From Metallyticus violacea (lineage: Eukaryota > Arthropoda > Insecta > Mantodea > Metallyticidae), in the NCBI GenBank assembly GCA_030762175.1, contig CM060846.1:234299512-234363511 (forward strand): 64,000 nt of DNA, read 5' to 3'. Within the stretch, counting starts at the first letter, position 1. Every line of letters begins with the position of its first letter. Positions 1 through 12,452 of the stretch are shown one piece after another. The notes beneath the pieces are model-generated. The model did no database searches, had not been told where the DNA came from, and saw nothing but the letters and a program-made list of their open reading frames with translations. The translations under genes and the position numbers were made by a program.

Positions 1-1565
1 TGTTCTACCGCGCTTGTAAGGATGTAGTCGCAGTTCATTGTAGTCTTGTAGTGGAGTGGTTAGCTATTCCTAAGGACACCATAGACATTAAGTCCTTAGC
101 AACGCACGCAGCTAGCCTTGCCGGCTGCATTTCAAGAATTAACCTGCAATTCTGAGCGAGTATAATGCCTGGGATTTATAAGCGGGTTTAGGAAGCAGTT
201 AGATGGCTTGTACTTGATGATGTTTAGGGCGAGGAAGGTGCTGGTTACCATCCTCCTTAACCGTTCGGCTCCCGAGGGTTAATTTTAGTTTAGGTAGTTA
301 ACTAGCTATCAGCTCTTGGTTATTTTTCTACTTCCCAGTACATTGTAATTTTATTTATTGTAGTGAAATGTTTATTGGATTTAGTGTTTTATTTTTAAGT
401 TATTTTATTTTGTTTATATAAGTATAATTGTAGATTATGATCTGTAAAATGATTATGTACAGCGATAATTAATTGATTAATAAATGATAAAATTTGAAAG
501 TACATGTGCCGGTATAAGCAACAAGGTGCCAGGACAAAGTATTGCAGATTTTATTTTATTTTATTTTGTACTTAACAATGCCACAGCCGAAGAGTGCTCA
601 GGTACAACACTGTTATTTTACAATTCTAGAAATGTTCTAGGCTCATTATAAATATTTGAAAGAATAAAAAAAATTATATACGCTAACTTTACATATTTGA
701 TTGGATGTTATATGAAACTTATAATATTCTAGATCCTCAATTACGTGATGACAGATGTGGGAAGATTCAAGGAAAATTAATCCAGAGTTTTCGTCCGAAA
801 GAGCTGGTTTACTAACAGAATGTTTATTTCTTTGCAATTGATACATTTTCACGCTCCATTTTTTTATTATATATATATATATATATATAAATATATAAAT
901 TGGTGTGAAGCTTAGCTGCACAAAGAGAAAATTATTAAACGTAAATTCAGCAAACTTAAAATATAATTACAAGTTACATTTGCCATAAATTAAACCGTTC
1001 TTATTTCGATTGCTACGGTTAAACGAACTTTATTTTACAGAAATGAATCCTCAGTACATCCTTCCAAAACTGCTTCACAGTCGATTCTCAGGATAAGAAA
1101 TAATGTGCACAAAAGGTTGGCGTTGTAAATATCCCCCGTCACTTCCATACGTGGGATAAATGCTGCATTGTCAATAGGCTACAAAATAAAAATTTATAAA
1201 TTTGTTACTTAGAGTAATATCCTTGACAGAGCTGTACACCTTCCCCAACATTTTATAGAATCTGGTTTTACTCTGTTACTCATTTGTAACGAAAAAGAAT
1301 AACTGCTATTAATTAAACATGAAATAGAATTCTCAGATTTTTATAAATGGAGAAAAAATTAAAGCTTACATATTTCACAGGGTGTGCTATAAGATGCAGG
1401 AATTTGAATTGATGAGAGGGTAGAGCATTTCAGACGCAGAAGCGCAACGAGGGCTACTGAATCTTCGATAAGGAGACAAGTTCGTGGAGTAGCAAGGTGT
1501 GGATGCACGTGGGTTTCCTAACGTTTTCAGACTTGTATTTTTTATTGATTTGTCACGACTTCGAC
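1..1565. other. gene-free AT-rich sequence
   Basis: No reading frame with recognisable homology is present on either strand. The first 300 bases are noticeably less AT-rich than the rest and include a TATA-like run near 176 and an AATAAA-like motif near 479. They could be the end of an unrecognised repeat or a transcript's 3' end, but nothing confirms this. The remainder is plain AT-rich DNA. Confidence 0.5.
866..898. repeat. AT dinucleotide microsatellite
   Basis: A run of TA repeats passes into ATATAAAT. It accounts for the IYIYIY-type translation of the minus-strand frame across it, so that frame is not a gene. Confidence 0.9.
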
Positions 1566-1699
1566 AGAGCCCTCTAAGTAGTTCGAACCCCTCAGAAGGG
1601 CTGCTGTCATATTAGATGCAGAGCACATTTTTAGTTAGCAATCACAGCCACTGCACGCCCCTCACCTACCCACCACGTGGTCTGGTCTTGTAACCCTGA

Positions 1700-1915
1700 A
1701 AGAATGCATAAAAATAAATAAAATAAAACTGGAAATGAGGAAGAGAAAAATTCTTATTAAGTAAATATTCACCCTAGCATTTACCTAAGGAACAAAAGAA
1801 ATATATGAAAAAATTCAAGGTCGGAATGACCAGCTCTAAGGGCTTTGAACCTGAAAACTGCCAAATGTGAGTCATAAATGGTATCTTCTGAACCACTCTA
1901 CTCGATGACATGTAT
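1700..1915 (-). mobile_element. SINE-C copy (tRNA-derived), diverged
   Basis: Read on the minus strand, the 5' part (about 1915-1825) has a box A-like TAGAGTGGTTCAGAAG and a box B-like GGTTCAAAGCC, followed by GGTCATTCCGACCTTG, which the other SINE-C copies share. The body holds GTTCCTTAGGTAAATGCTAGGG, matching the family's CGCTTAGGCGAATGC block. Its 3' limit is unclear; the family may continue to about 1575. No target-site duplication was found. Confidence 0.6.
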
Positions 1916-2654
1916 GAAAGCTCACCTTCACCTTCTTTCCAGTCGTTAATCAAACATCCAAATATGTTATCGTCTCCGAAAATGTCCATTTGCACTGATC
2001 TGCTCCTTGGACATTAAAGTCATTAGTACCTGAATAAGGCAGAGGTCTTATATGAGCACCAGAAAGAATGAAAAAAAATCATACTGAATACAAATGATAA
2101 AGATAAGATATGTGTTTTGCTAAGGAACTGGAACATTCAAAGAAAATGTTAACCTGCATACTCAGAGAAAGGCCAAATATTCACAGAACATTAAGAAAAG
2201 GTTACCTGCAATATGATTTCACATAAAGATGTGCAGAAAGTTTCAAACAATGTGTTGGTAAAGAATGTGTTAGCGCGTAATAACTCCTTCCACAACTTAA
2301 AGCATTTTCTTTCCCAAGTAAGGATAGGCTGTAAGCGACATGTTACGTACTGTCCGTTCTTACTGAATCACTGAATTCAGTCTTCTTAGAATATTCCAAA
2401 TCAGTGAAGGTTCGTGAGAGCAAATTGTTTTGCATGCACAGAATGACTGGTTCTGCTGCCAACGCCCCACTGACCCTGGCACTCTCGGTGAGTAAAACCT
2501 CTCTTATGCAGTACGACTCTAATTTCACAATGAATTATAAAATATGAGGATGTAAAAGAGAGTCTTGACAAGTAATGGTTGAAGTCAGACCAAATGTGAA
2601 TTTTTGCGCACAAGTTAGACTAAGATTTGCAATGAATCAGGAAGGAAAAATATA
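1916..2654. other. gene-free sequence
   Basis: Nothing recognisable on either strand. The two short minus-strand frames at 2343-2613 overlap each other, have no familiar motif and no codon signal, and are treated as chance. Confidence 0.5.
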
Positions 2655-2730
2655 TGGTTACGGCCGGGACTTAAATCACAAATCTTTCGCTGTGCCGATT
2701 ATCATCTGAGCTACCGTGCCCTGCCCTACC
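2655..2730 (-). mobile_element. SINE-D tRNA-like head
   Basis: On the minus strand this reads GGGCACGGTAGCTCAGATGA near its start (box A-like) and ends with AAGTCCCGGCCGTAACC (degenerate box B and acceptor side). The same head occurs at 4036-4130 and 10290-10375. It is a SINE head, not a working tRNA: the arms do not pair consistently and the three copies differ. Confidence 0.6.
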
Positions 2731-2762
2731 ATAGCGTCAAATTTTCTCCCTCTGCGTTTACA

Positions 2763-3765
2763 GAGGGTGCCAAAATGTATACACACTTCAAGCAAAGAAA
2801 AAACTGTGTTAACATAACAAAACTGAATTCGTACAAACGGCACTAATCATCTTAGACTTTTACAGTTACAACAGTTGCTCAAAATGCCCACCATCGGCGT
2901 CGATATACTTCTGAGAACGTTGAACTACTGAGTGGACAACATTTGCGAAAGTGTCCTCAGCGACTGTAGCACACGGCGTTTCAATTTCTTCCCGAAGTGC
3001 TTCCAGTGTAACTGGTTTTCTACAACATCCTTAAGAATTCCCCATAGGTAGAAGTAAAATGGAGTTAGATCCGGAGAACGCGGTGGAAACTTAATCGGGC
3101 CTCCTCGTCCTGTCCAGTGCCTTGAAAGATTATCATCAAGGTACGCGCGTACATCTCTGTGGTAATGTGGTGGTGCACTATCCTGTTGGAAGTAAAATTC
3201 CACATTTTCATAGAGTGCATGAATGGAGGTGGGGGTAAGACGGATGTGCGTATCATGTTCAGGTACACTGGGCGAGTTGCTGTTCCTTCAAAAAAGAATT
3301 ATCCAATTAGATCCCTAGATGGCAACCTACACCACACATTGATTAACAGCCTTTGTGGATTGTTTGCACACCAGTAGACAGGGTTAGGTCGGTTAACAGT
3401 TCCGTTCAACTTAAATTGTGCCTCATCGGACCAAACAACTTTCCCTACGAAGGCCTCATCCTCTTGCACCATGCTCCGAAACCACTCACAGTACTGCATT
3501 CTCCGATCAGGGTCAACTTTATTTAATGTATGCAAAAGTCTTGGAATGAAAACTTTCAACTTTTCTGTTTTAATAATACTGCATTCGCCTGTTCTGCTAA
3601 TCCCAGTCTCACGTGGACATTGCTTTGTAGATTTCTGCGGTGAGTTCCAAATTCATAGCCGTGGATGCGGGGCTTGTTGCTGTGCGAGGTCTCCCAGATC
3701 TGCCCTTGTGAACATCGCATACGTTACCATGAGTATCAAATTGTAGCAACGCTTGCATAACGTAA
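2763..3765 (-). pseudogene. IS630/Tc1-mariner-like transposase, broken
   Basis: A cut-and-paste transposase relic on the minus strand. Reading from about 3765 down, there is a short N-terminal piece, then a helix-turn-helix end (ETGISRTG) that runs in frame into the catalytic domain. That domain holds the first acidic box VVWSDEAQFKLNG (about 3440), then FQQDSAPPHYHRD (about 3190) and the third box PPRSPDLTPF followed by YLWG (about 3080). All three catalytic aspartates are still present. The C-terminus (GGHFEQLL, stop at 2866) is in another frame, so there is at least one frameshift after MLST, another in the N-terminal part and one in the middle. A terminal-repeat-like end, GAGGGTGCCAAAATGTATAC, begins at 2763. 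No matching inverted copy was found beyond 3765, so the 5' end seems lost. Confidence 0.85.
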
Positions 3766-4035
3766 TGTGAGTCACATCTGTTTACAGAACATCATACTAC
3801 ACATTGCTGTTGTTTTTTGGTCCAACTTTGATATATATTAAATAGATATCTACTGTGAAAATGTGGATATATTTTTACCACTCTCGGTATATACCCTGGA
3901 GATCTCTTTGCATATATTTTATCCCTAAGAAACTATTTGAAATCTTCGAGTACTTTATAATTTACCCGGCTAAAGTTAATTTATATTAAAAGTGGATTTT
4001 TCATACAAGCCATATTAGGCTATGAAGTCTTTCCC

Positions 4036-4130
4036 ATCTGAGAGCACGGTAGTTCAGATGAAAGAGCATCTACACTTTAAGCCGAAAATCCATGGTTCGA
4101 GTTCCCGGCCGTGAATTCGAATTGTGAAAT
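4036..4130 (+). mobile_element. SINE-D tRNA-like head
   Basis: Contains GAGCACGGTAGTTCAGATGA followed by AAGCCGAAAATCC and GGTTCGAGTTCCCGGCCGTG. These are a box A, an anticodon-arm remnant and a good box B in tRNA spacing. It matches the heads at 2655-2730 and 10290-10375. The body beyond 4130 could not be delimited. Confidence 0.65.
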
Positions 4131-5080
4131 CTTTCTGTGATTGCAAAGTGCTGGGATTGTGCTCCCTATTTACGAACATTTGCATTACCTGCTAATAAAA
4201 TGAAACGCCACGCACTACAGGTGCTTCGAGAAAAACATCCTGTCTTGTTGCAGCTGTTTATTCCCAGTTCTATGATTAAGTACGCTGAATATTCGAATTT
4301 TTGCTCATGACCAAGTAGTATCTACAACTTCAGAATATAATCTACAAAGAGCTGTGTTTAAACTGAGTTGTATTTATATTTTTGTATATATAGCTGAACA
4401 TATGACTTGAAATACCACCAACATATTGCATATAACATATCAACATAAAACAAATTCAAAAGTAATGGGCTCTCAGTGGAAAGCTCCATTGAGAACAAAA
4501 CTTCATTTAACAATTATCTGTAGAACAAGTTACTTGGGCTGCAGTATATCGTATGAACCTATATTTGATGTAAAACTACCTAAATTACAACATTTAAAGG
4601 GGACAATTAAGAGAACTGTAGTTAGAAAGGGCACAGATTAAAAACTTTATAAAATTCTGGCTACCCTATTGCTACCCTATGGTTCGGAAGTTCGGTCTCT
4701 GAAAAAATGAGCAAAACAAAGGATAGAATCTGCGGATATGAGATTTTCAAGGCCACTACCTGGATACAGTCTGTTGCATCATAAAGAGAATTCTAATATT
4801 TCAGAAGAAGTGCAAATTTTAAACATCGTAGAAAGAAAAAATAAATATAGAACAAAATAGCACGAACATGTACTCAGATTGCAGTCCAACCGTATACTTA
4901 AATAGCATATAATTATAACCGTGCAGGAAGAGGGACTTAAGCCGGTCGCGGAAAAGATAGAGACCAATATTAATAAAAGTTCATACAGTGCTGTCGGACT
5001 TAAGGCCTAATTCATGTTGTATATGGTGATGATGGTTCCAAGATCTTCAAATATATTGTGTCTTTTACTTTTTCTAATGT
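4131..5080. other. gene-free sequence
   Basis: AT-rich with no recognisable gene. The plus-strand frame at 4426-4641 (71 codons) has no motif I know and sits in ordinary repeat-like DNA. Confidence 0.5.
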
Positions 5081-5370
5081 GACGGTGCCCTTTCGAATGG
5101 TTAGAGTGTTCGTCCGCCACCGAGCTGGACAGGGTTCGATTCCAGAGGCCATAAGTAGGATTTGTGGCTGCTGGCAGGTTTTCTATGGGTACCCTGGATT
5201 CTCCTGCCACTCATTTCTACCTTGCTCCGTCATCATCCCATTCACCACTTCCATCATAGTCCGTCAATTCTCGGTGCACGCATTTTCAAATGTTACTCTA
5301 CTGCCCCCTGCCGCCATTGTTTAAAGTTACTACAATGCCTGGTCGGCAAGTGAGTTGGTCTTCACTGAGA
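5081..5370 (+). mobile_element. SINE-E, tRNA-derived
   Basis: The head reads GACGGTGCCCTTTCGAATGG, TTAGAGTGTTCGTCCGCC and GGGTTCGATTCCAGAGGCC, i.e. box A and box B about 40 bases apart. The body is C/T-rich (CTGGATTCTCCTGCCACTC, CCCCCTGCCGCC) and ends near GCCTGGTCGGCAAGTGAGTTGG. It is the only copy of this family in the window. No target-site duplication was clear. Confidence 0.6.
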
Positions 5371-8254
5371 GAACTTTTTATTTTTATTGGAAAGCAATAT
5401 TGTAGATAGCACTACTTTTCATTGTTTGTGTTCTCGGGACAAATTAAGATTTGCTTATAAAAATTGGAGGGCAGGTAGAACTATGTATCTATTATCAGTT
5501 TATGGTAATAACTCATTTTCACAACAATTGCACCTAGAATCTTTATTCTAAGAAGTGTTTACAGAGACTGGGTGATTAAGACGAAAAATAATGTGTTGTA
5601 TCTATGTTATAATACATTGTAATGCATTAATGTAATAAAATATTCCTGTTCTGGAATAACTACGTGTCATTTTCTTTTGCTATCCTCCCCGTACAACCAT
5701 CACACAAAGGCAATGAAGAACACTAACATTTTAATATAAACAGTAGCCGCAACAGAAAAACTGAACCCGGTGAGAAAATTATTATTAAAAATATGTGTTG
5801 AAGACAATTTGTAATATCCACTGCATGGTAGTTTGGCTATGTATTTTGATTAAACATTCAATTAATATTATTTTAATTTAATCTGAATAGCATGGAAATT
5901 AATAATGGTTTTATTGATAATTAACCTATTCTATTATTTATACTGCTCAACTGCAAAATAATGCGTTTTTATATACTTTTAACGATGACGTTTTATCAGA
6001 AGTTAGGAATAAATGGAATGAAATATATATATATATATATATATATATTTAAGGAGTATAATGTTAAAGGAAAGTTGTTTTCTTTGCAATAAAAGGTTAA
6101 AAATAAGAAAAAATGTAGCTTTATCAATGCATTACAAAAAATGCCTACATATGACTGCCTCCATATGCTGCCTCCAATTCTGCAATACAAGAATTATAGT
6201 TATTTGTATAACTACTTTGCATATCCGCAAATAATATTGTAGAGCTCAATGGCTGCACAGAGAAAGAAACCTTGAAATTTAATGGATATCTTGCAACTCC
6301 ATGTAATCTGAGCATCATTGAACAAATTATTTGAATGCCCTCTACATTAGGACATTGATCCAACACTTTCTCTCAGTGGAGATTAAAATAGAATTTTTGG
6401 AAGCTGGGAAATAAAACAGTATTCATTCTTAAGATTTGCATAATTGCAACGTTACATCATTCACCCATTAGTTCTTTTAAGTTTAAAGTTTAAGGCGTCT
6501 GAGATTTGCAAGCTCACAAAATGTTTGCTTTACAGCCGTCTCCCAAACACACACAGCAACAGCTTTGGGTACAAGTTTCAACTTTCAGTAAGTTGAGGAA
6601 ACATTTTGAGCAATGAACCCAAGCTACAATTTTTAGCGAAGCTTAACATTTTTTCTCTTCAACCCACCAGCAGAACTGATTTACATTTAGCTCAGGAAGA
6701 TTTTGGCCAGAGATGCGCAAAAAGGCTGGAATTTTCAAATGACAAGAATCACATATATTCACAATGTATCTATAAGAAAAACCCTTTTTAAAACTGTCCA
6801 ATGAAAAAATAATAATAATTTTGAGCGAGGTTGAGCTTGCGACACAAATATCCTAACCAGAGATTTCCACATAGATTTAATCTCACGACAAAGCCCATCT
6901 GACTGGTTCTTTTTTTCGAAGAATGATATGGAGCAGTATCGGCAGCCATCTATGATAGTGCAAATCATGAAGGAAAACAATACAAATTACCGACAGATGA
7001 TTAAGGAATATTATTATAGAGCCCAGGTAGCTTGGAAATGTTTAAACGCCGGTTACTGTTGTAACTACCCTTTGTGATCGGTATTTCGGATCAGTGGCAG
7101 AAGGCGGAGTAAATTCCGTGTAAAAGTGCACCACACGTGCAATCGAACATTGGTTGCAATAATAGGATCGGTTACATGTTACGACAATTCTGGGGAATCA
7201 AATGTGGAGGGCTAGGAGAGCGGTACTCTCAAGGTCGCCAAGTTGACGTCGCAGTTACAGCCAGGAGGCCCCAGCAGGAGGTTTCCGTTTCACTTCAAGT
7301 GTCTTATTCCAATAAATGTCACTCCATGCCTTTTCTTGTTCGTAATAATCGATTTTCCAAGAACAATGTGAATCAACAGCGCTTAGTGTTCAGAAGAGGA
7401 GAAGAAGTCTAATGCTCCTAATCATGATCTGACCCAACCTCAAAAAGCTGCGAACTATCCTTAGGCATCGATAATTTCAGTTACATATTATTCTATTTGA
7501 TTGCCCAGTAATGAACAACGTTTTATTTTCAGAGATATTATGTTTGATTGTTGAATATTTTATATACCATGGGGCATACCATTTAAATATATTTATTATT
7601 TTCATTACTATATTTTGCGCTTCGTTATATTTTTATTTTTATATTTTTATTTTCAATATTAAACATTTGTTATAACACTTCGATGTTAAACATTTTTTCT
7701 CCATTGTTTCTTGCCAATTTTCTCGTCTCAGAGCAATCCACTAATTTTACATAAATGACTCCTAAACTGACACATGCTTGAAGAGCGTGTTTTGGACATA
7801 TTCGGTTAAGGTTTAGCGCACCCTAATTTACAAATTGGGCTTCGTTTTAGTGCTAATTTAAAGTAAAGTGCTTCCGACGTAGCAATTATATAAGCTTTGT
7901 TTGTCACTCTATTGATTTTATATCCCGTCATTTGACCAAATTAACTAGCACTTCCGTTCGTACTAAGAGTAAAATTAATATAATGAGTTTACTTAAGTAA
8001 CAGACCAACAGAGTGCGGCTGCATACTGGGAGAAACCAGTCATCAAGGCCGCATGATGTATGTGCAGGTAGAAGTTTGTAGTTATTTTGAGGGAGGCTTT
8101 GTCAGCGAGTGGTTGTACATTTGTGTGTTCCTTAGTGCTTTCGTTATAAAAAGTGTATGCAAATTGTTCTTCGTTACGACTACATAAAAATATTCTTGAA
8201 GAACGGGATTATATGTAGGACATATAAGAGTATGCGGATTCTTAAAGAGAAGGG
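5371..8254. other. gene-free sequence
   Basis: No recognisable gene. It includes an AT microsatellite at 6022-6048. A less AT-rich patch at 7080-7420 has a 91-codon plus-strand frame (7137-7412) without any motif I recognise. It could be a decayed mobile-element leader but there is no support for that. Confidence 0.45.
6022..6048. repeat. AT dinucleotide microsatellite
   Basis: About 13 uninterrupted AT units. Confidence 0.9.
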
Positions 8255-8436
8255 ATAAGAAGATTCACAAGAAAATATCCTGGCAATCGTGTTCCAGGTA
8301 GAGAAATATTCGCCATCTTGCAAAATGTTAGGAAATACAGGATCTTTCAATGAGAAGAAACGTACCCCGAGCAGCTGTGTTCTTACGAAAGGAAAGTTAG
8401 ATGATATACAGAACTTTCCATAGCAGATGTCAGCAA
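8255..8436 (+). pseudogene. Tc1/mariner-like HTH remnant
   Basis: The plus strand encodes RFTRKYPGNRVPGREIF in one frame and, after a frameshift near 8350, FNEKKRTPSSCVLTKGKLDD. Together these resemble the paired-like DNA-binding region at the N-terminus of IS630/Tc1-type transposases (pattern: YPG...PSR, then KKR...VLT..KLDDI). The second part parallels the better-preserved relic at 13.1-13.4 kb. No catalytic domain follows; a microsatellite starts 50 bases later. The match is short, so this is tentative. Confidence 0.45.
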
Positions 8437-8485
8437 TGTATTGCCGCCGAGGGGCATTATTTTCAACATTTCTTGTAACAAATGT

Positions 8486-8486
8486 A

Positions 8487-8557
<71 letters not shown>

Positions 8558-8586
8558 TTATCATTATTATCATCATTATCATCATC
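8486..8586. repeat. ATT/ATC triplet microsatellite
   Basis: A long ATT run with one interruption at 8521, ending in ATC variants. The longest simple repeat in the window. Confidence 0.95.
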
Positions 8587-9514
8587 CCCCGTTTTAAATA
8601 CAGTATAATTTTATACTTGTAGTAAAAAACAATAGCTATTAAAATAAAAATACTAACTTAGCGCGGGGGAATTCTGTCACCCTTTTCCATACTGCGGCGA
8701 CTACACTCCCCTAGTAAGCAACCATGCTCAGGTGATCAATAACTCAAATAATCTCATTGTTTTATTCGTTTACCAAGTAAGTCAAATGTATGACCCATAT
8801 TCGGTCACTGGTTAAAATCTTGTATCCTCATGTCAGAATACTATCGCCTGATATTAACTGATCAAAATTTAAATGATGAACTGTCTCCTGTAGGTAAATG
8901 TGTCAGTTTTCTAAATTTGCGTTGTCAGACTGCAAAGAATATCTATTAGCTTCCAGCAGCAAAATCAACACCATTATCAACAACAATAAAGTATAATTAT
9001 AATTGTACAGTGTTTTGTCAGAACATTTTGCCGTATATCATGCAGTTAAATGTTTTATTAGTATTCATTATATTACCAGCTTTCAAGGCAATTATCAAGC
9101 TTTTGCCTGTTGTTCAAAATTAAAAGCATGAAAAATATAACATTTATTTCTTACAGTCAAGTTAAGGAAGAACTGCACGAGTAGTTCAAAATATGCTCAC
9201 TTTAAGGGTTAGGAGTCATACGTAAATTTTGTGTAACGAAAGAGGTAATCAGGTTGTAAAAACATCTGCAAAATCCGTTTGGAATACAGGCCAACCAAAC
9301 TCATAATGGTATAGAAAACATTCTCACAAATATATGATTTGCAAAATGAAATATGTATTGCAAAAATAATACAAATGGGCATAGTATAAGTTATTTTTAC
9401 GAAATGTTGTATATAATTTCATTTATATATGCTTATATCAAATTATATCATTGCACAGTCTACCACAGGATTTAGCAAATTCAAAGCTATTAACACTATT
9501 TTCACTTCAAAATC
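8587..9514. other. gene-free sequence
   Basis: AT-rich, no coding homology seen. Confidence 0.5.
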
Positions 9515-9525
9515 ACCAGATAGGT

Positions 9526-9816
9526 GTCGGTCCTGGTGGTTTAGTGGTAACCATACTTGCCTTCTAAACCCAAGATCGCGGGTTCAAATCCGGCCAGGAC
9601 CGATGAATTTTTCGGGCGTAAAAATCTTAAGTATGGCTTCCTTCGGAAGGGAAGTAAAGCCGTGGGTCCCGTGTCGTTCATTTACGGCACGATATAGAAC
9701 CTCAAGGCAGAAAGAAAAAGCCTCTGAGCAGAATTTGTCGGCCGTTTCATGTCCTGAATTAAAAGGGACGCAGATGACCTGAGATGTTAAAGAGCATCCA
9801 TATATAACACAAATCA
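9526..9816 (+). mobile_element. SINE-B, full copy with target-site duplication
   Basis: The tRNA-like head runs from TCGGTCCTGGTGGTTTAGTG (box A) to GGTTCAAATCCGGCCAGGAC (box B and 3' acceptor side). Its ends pair for about ten bases (TCGGTCCTGG with CCAGGACCGA). The body carries CTTCCTTCGGAAGGGAAG and ends GACGCAGATGACCTGAGATG. It is flanked by the direct repeat ACCAGATAGGT at 9515-9525 and 9817-9827, identical on both sides, so it is an insertion made by LINE-type reverse transcription. Minus-strand relatives lie at 47.2 and 52.4 kb. Open frames across it are chance. Confidence 0.9.
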
Positions 9817-9827
9817 ACCAGATAGGT

Positions 9828-10289
9828 ATTAGTAGAACAGTGTAAAATCAGAATAATTTTTTTTACTTAACATTTCAATATGAATAACAAAATATTTTTA
9901 AAATATATATGTATATATTAGGTCATAACTCGAACTGTAAAAGAAAATAACCTCCCAGAAACATGTAAAATATTTTCCGAATCAAATTTTTATGCATTTA
10001 AATATTTTCTTCAAACAGTATTTTGACATTTTATTATTTTTTATCATTTATTTTTTATTTTAATATTACACTTTGGTGCAAACGGGTTATGTTTTTGTTA
10101 CAAAATTAATAAGTGATAAAAATACCATACAAGTACTTGCCTATATTTATTTGTATTATATTTTGACTTTTTGGAATTTCTTTTCCATTTTCAAGCTTCA
10201 TCGATGACGAAATTTAACTATAAAAGATGACATTCGCTTTTATTTACTGAAATTAGTACACATATATTAATTGTAATCAGTCAGATAGG
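9828..10289. other. gene-free sequence
   Basis: Very AT-rich, nothing recognisable. Confidence 0.5.
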
Positions 10290-10375
10290 AAAAAATCGAT
10301 GGTACGTCCGGAATTCAAACCCAGATTTTGGGATTATCATATTATGTAACATCTGAGTTACCTTGCACTATCTGA
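10290..10375 (-). mobile_element. SINE-D tRNA-like head, decayed
   Basis: On the minus strand it reads GTGCAAGGTAACTCAGATGT and GGGTTTGAATTCCGGACGTACC. These are decayed versions of the box A and box B seen at 2655-2730 and 4036-4130. Confidence 0.55.
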
Positions 10376-11915
10376 CTCTGGTTCCAAATCTCAGTCTAAC
10401 ACAAGACTTGCGTGAAAAATTCAAATTTGATGCAAATTAATCCTAACAGAGTGGTTAACTATGAAGCATGAGCCATAAGTACTACAAGCTTTTGAGTCGC
10501 CTCTGCTGTGAGATAACCTGCCTGCTCTTCAGGGTACATAGGACTCAAAGTAGCGAGATTCGCTGTTGTGATCGAACACATTCACTTTCGATATAAATAT
10601 ATAATTTTTTAATTTTAATAACTTTTTACTATAAAACAAATATCACCATTGAATGCGGAAGTAAATAAATTAACTATAAATGAATTTTACTACACTTTTG
10701 TCTGTTCGAACCCGAGAGAAGGTGATTAAATGGATCACTTTAGTGAGCAATTCCGGCATTCTACAAAAAGCAACATCATCATTGAATTTAGAGGGAAGTA
10801 AATGTACTATAACTTAATTAATGTACGGTTTTGTAACCGGAATATTTTTCTTGTGAGTACTATGTCGTGTATGCAGGGATGTGGTTAAGTTACTTTATTA
10901 GTTACCAACATTCTTATTACAAGATTATTCTTCTTTTAGTACGTCATTGAAATTGTGTCTGTACCAATGTAGTGAAGAGCAAATAGACCGTTTCTTTCTG
11001 GCAAAGATCAATCGGTAATTCCATAAAGTATTTCGTACTCGACTATCATTCCTATTGTCGCAATCAGTGGAGAACGCACCAAGTGAAATAAAAGCAGGTA
11101 CTTTAAAATTGAAATGTAACTACCTTAAATGACACAGATTAACTGTCAATATGATCCATAATACTTTTCTATTATAGCGCTAAGCATTCCATTACAAAAG
11201 AAAGCACACGGAAGCAATTCCATCATATAGTTACAATGATTGTGCATTTCTTGTTTTAAGGAACCAACCGAAAGGGAAAGCAATTTAATTTTCTTGTAAC
11301 AATATTCACTTAGTAGAAAAGACATTGTGTCAATCAACTTTATAGGTATATTATTATAAATGAAAATGTTCAAAATTACCACAGTGAAACTAAATGCTTT
11401 AACCATTACAATTTCGGACATGCACTTTTCGGAGACAACGCCTACTTTATGACGTTATAATTTTATTCTGCTCGTGTAGCCGAAGCGAACAGATTCTCGA
11501 GATATATTTTCAGCAGCAGTAACGAAATTTTTACCCAAATATTTGAAAATAATTCTTATTTCGTAACTCTGAAATGACAGTGTGGCAGTTCCATTCCTTA
11601 TGACTTGTCAATCTCAAATATTCTTATAAAACTTTCTGTTGCTGAATATTTTTTCTATGTTATCAATCAATGAACTGAAAAATCAAAAGATTCTATCTAC
11701 ATTTTTAAATTTTTAATTTTATTTTAAAAATTGTTAAGGACGTTTACTACAATTATCAATGACAGTTCTCTCTTAACAGCTACTATTGCTGAGAATTAAA
11801 TAGAAACGTTTTGTTCTATCTACGAATACTCATAGAACTGAAAACCAGACACTTCTATCTGCGCATGTTGGTAAAAACTGCCAGCTCTCAATTTAAATTT
11901 GTTCTGTCCTGTTTG
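10376..11915. other. gene-free sequence
   Basis: No recognisable gene. The 91-codon minus-strand frame at 11146-11421 has no known motif. Confidence 0.5.
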
Positions 11916-11948
11916 GATGATGATGATGATAATAATAATAGTAATAAT

Positions 11949-11988
<40 letters not shown>

Positions 11989-11989
11989 G
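11916..11989. repeat. ATG/AAT triplet microsatellite
   Basis: GATGATGAT passes into a long AAT run. It generates the poly-Asn stretch in an otherwise unremarkable plus-strand frame. Confidence 0.9.
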
Positions 11990-12234
11990 CTTAATGTATA
12001 TTATCCAGAACATACCAGTAGAATTCCTCCCGCATGTCAGTAGAATGAGTGAATTCAGTATCATAATTATATAAACATTTTTAATTCAGGTTGATCCCCC
12101 CTCTCCCCGGTTTTCAACCATTTCAGACTTGAGCTGTATCACCTTCGACAGGAATTTGCCTACCTGCTCCTTATCCTTGCCTGTCAGTAGAGCCCAGCAT
12201 GCCCCTGTAGCTGATGCTACGGAATAAAATGAAA

Positions 12235-12320
12235 TAAAATGAAATGGGAGAACGAAAAATTCGGAGAATGTAAATATTCATTCCAGCATTCACGTAAGTG
12301 ATCAGGGAAAACCACCAAAA

Positions 12321-12359
<39 letters not shown>

Positions 12360-12452
12360 ACAAAGATCATAATGATCTGCCCCGTGGGAATTGAACCCGG
12401 GACCTCACGAATGCTAGTGTCATAGGTCACCACTTAAGCCCTCCCGCTCGTT
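12235..12452 (-). mobile_element. SINE-C copy with internal AAAT microsatellite
   Basis: The minus strand starts near 12452 with GGGCTTAAGTGGTGACC (box A) and has GAGGTCCCGGGTTCAATTCC (box B) about 30 bases on. A tetranucleotide repeat (AAAT)n at 12317-12361 splits the element just after the head. The body resumes on the other side with GTTTTCCCTGATCACTTACG and ends in a stretch related to ATTTCATTTTATTCC. Sequence up to about 12100 may also belong to it. Confidence 0.7.
12317..12361. repeat. AAAT tetranucleotide microsatellite
   Basis: About eleven AAAT units inside the SINE-C copy, between its tRNA-like head and its body. Confidence 0.95.

Noticed and set aside
9526..9600. Possible genuine tRNA gene (good box A, box B and paired ends)
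   Set aside because: It is the head of a SINE flanked by target-site duplications, with two more copies in the window. The anticodon arm does not fold properly.
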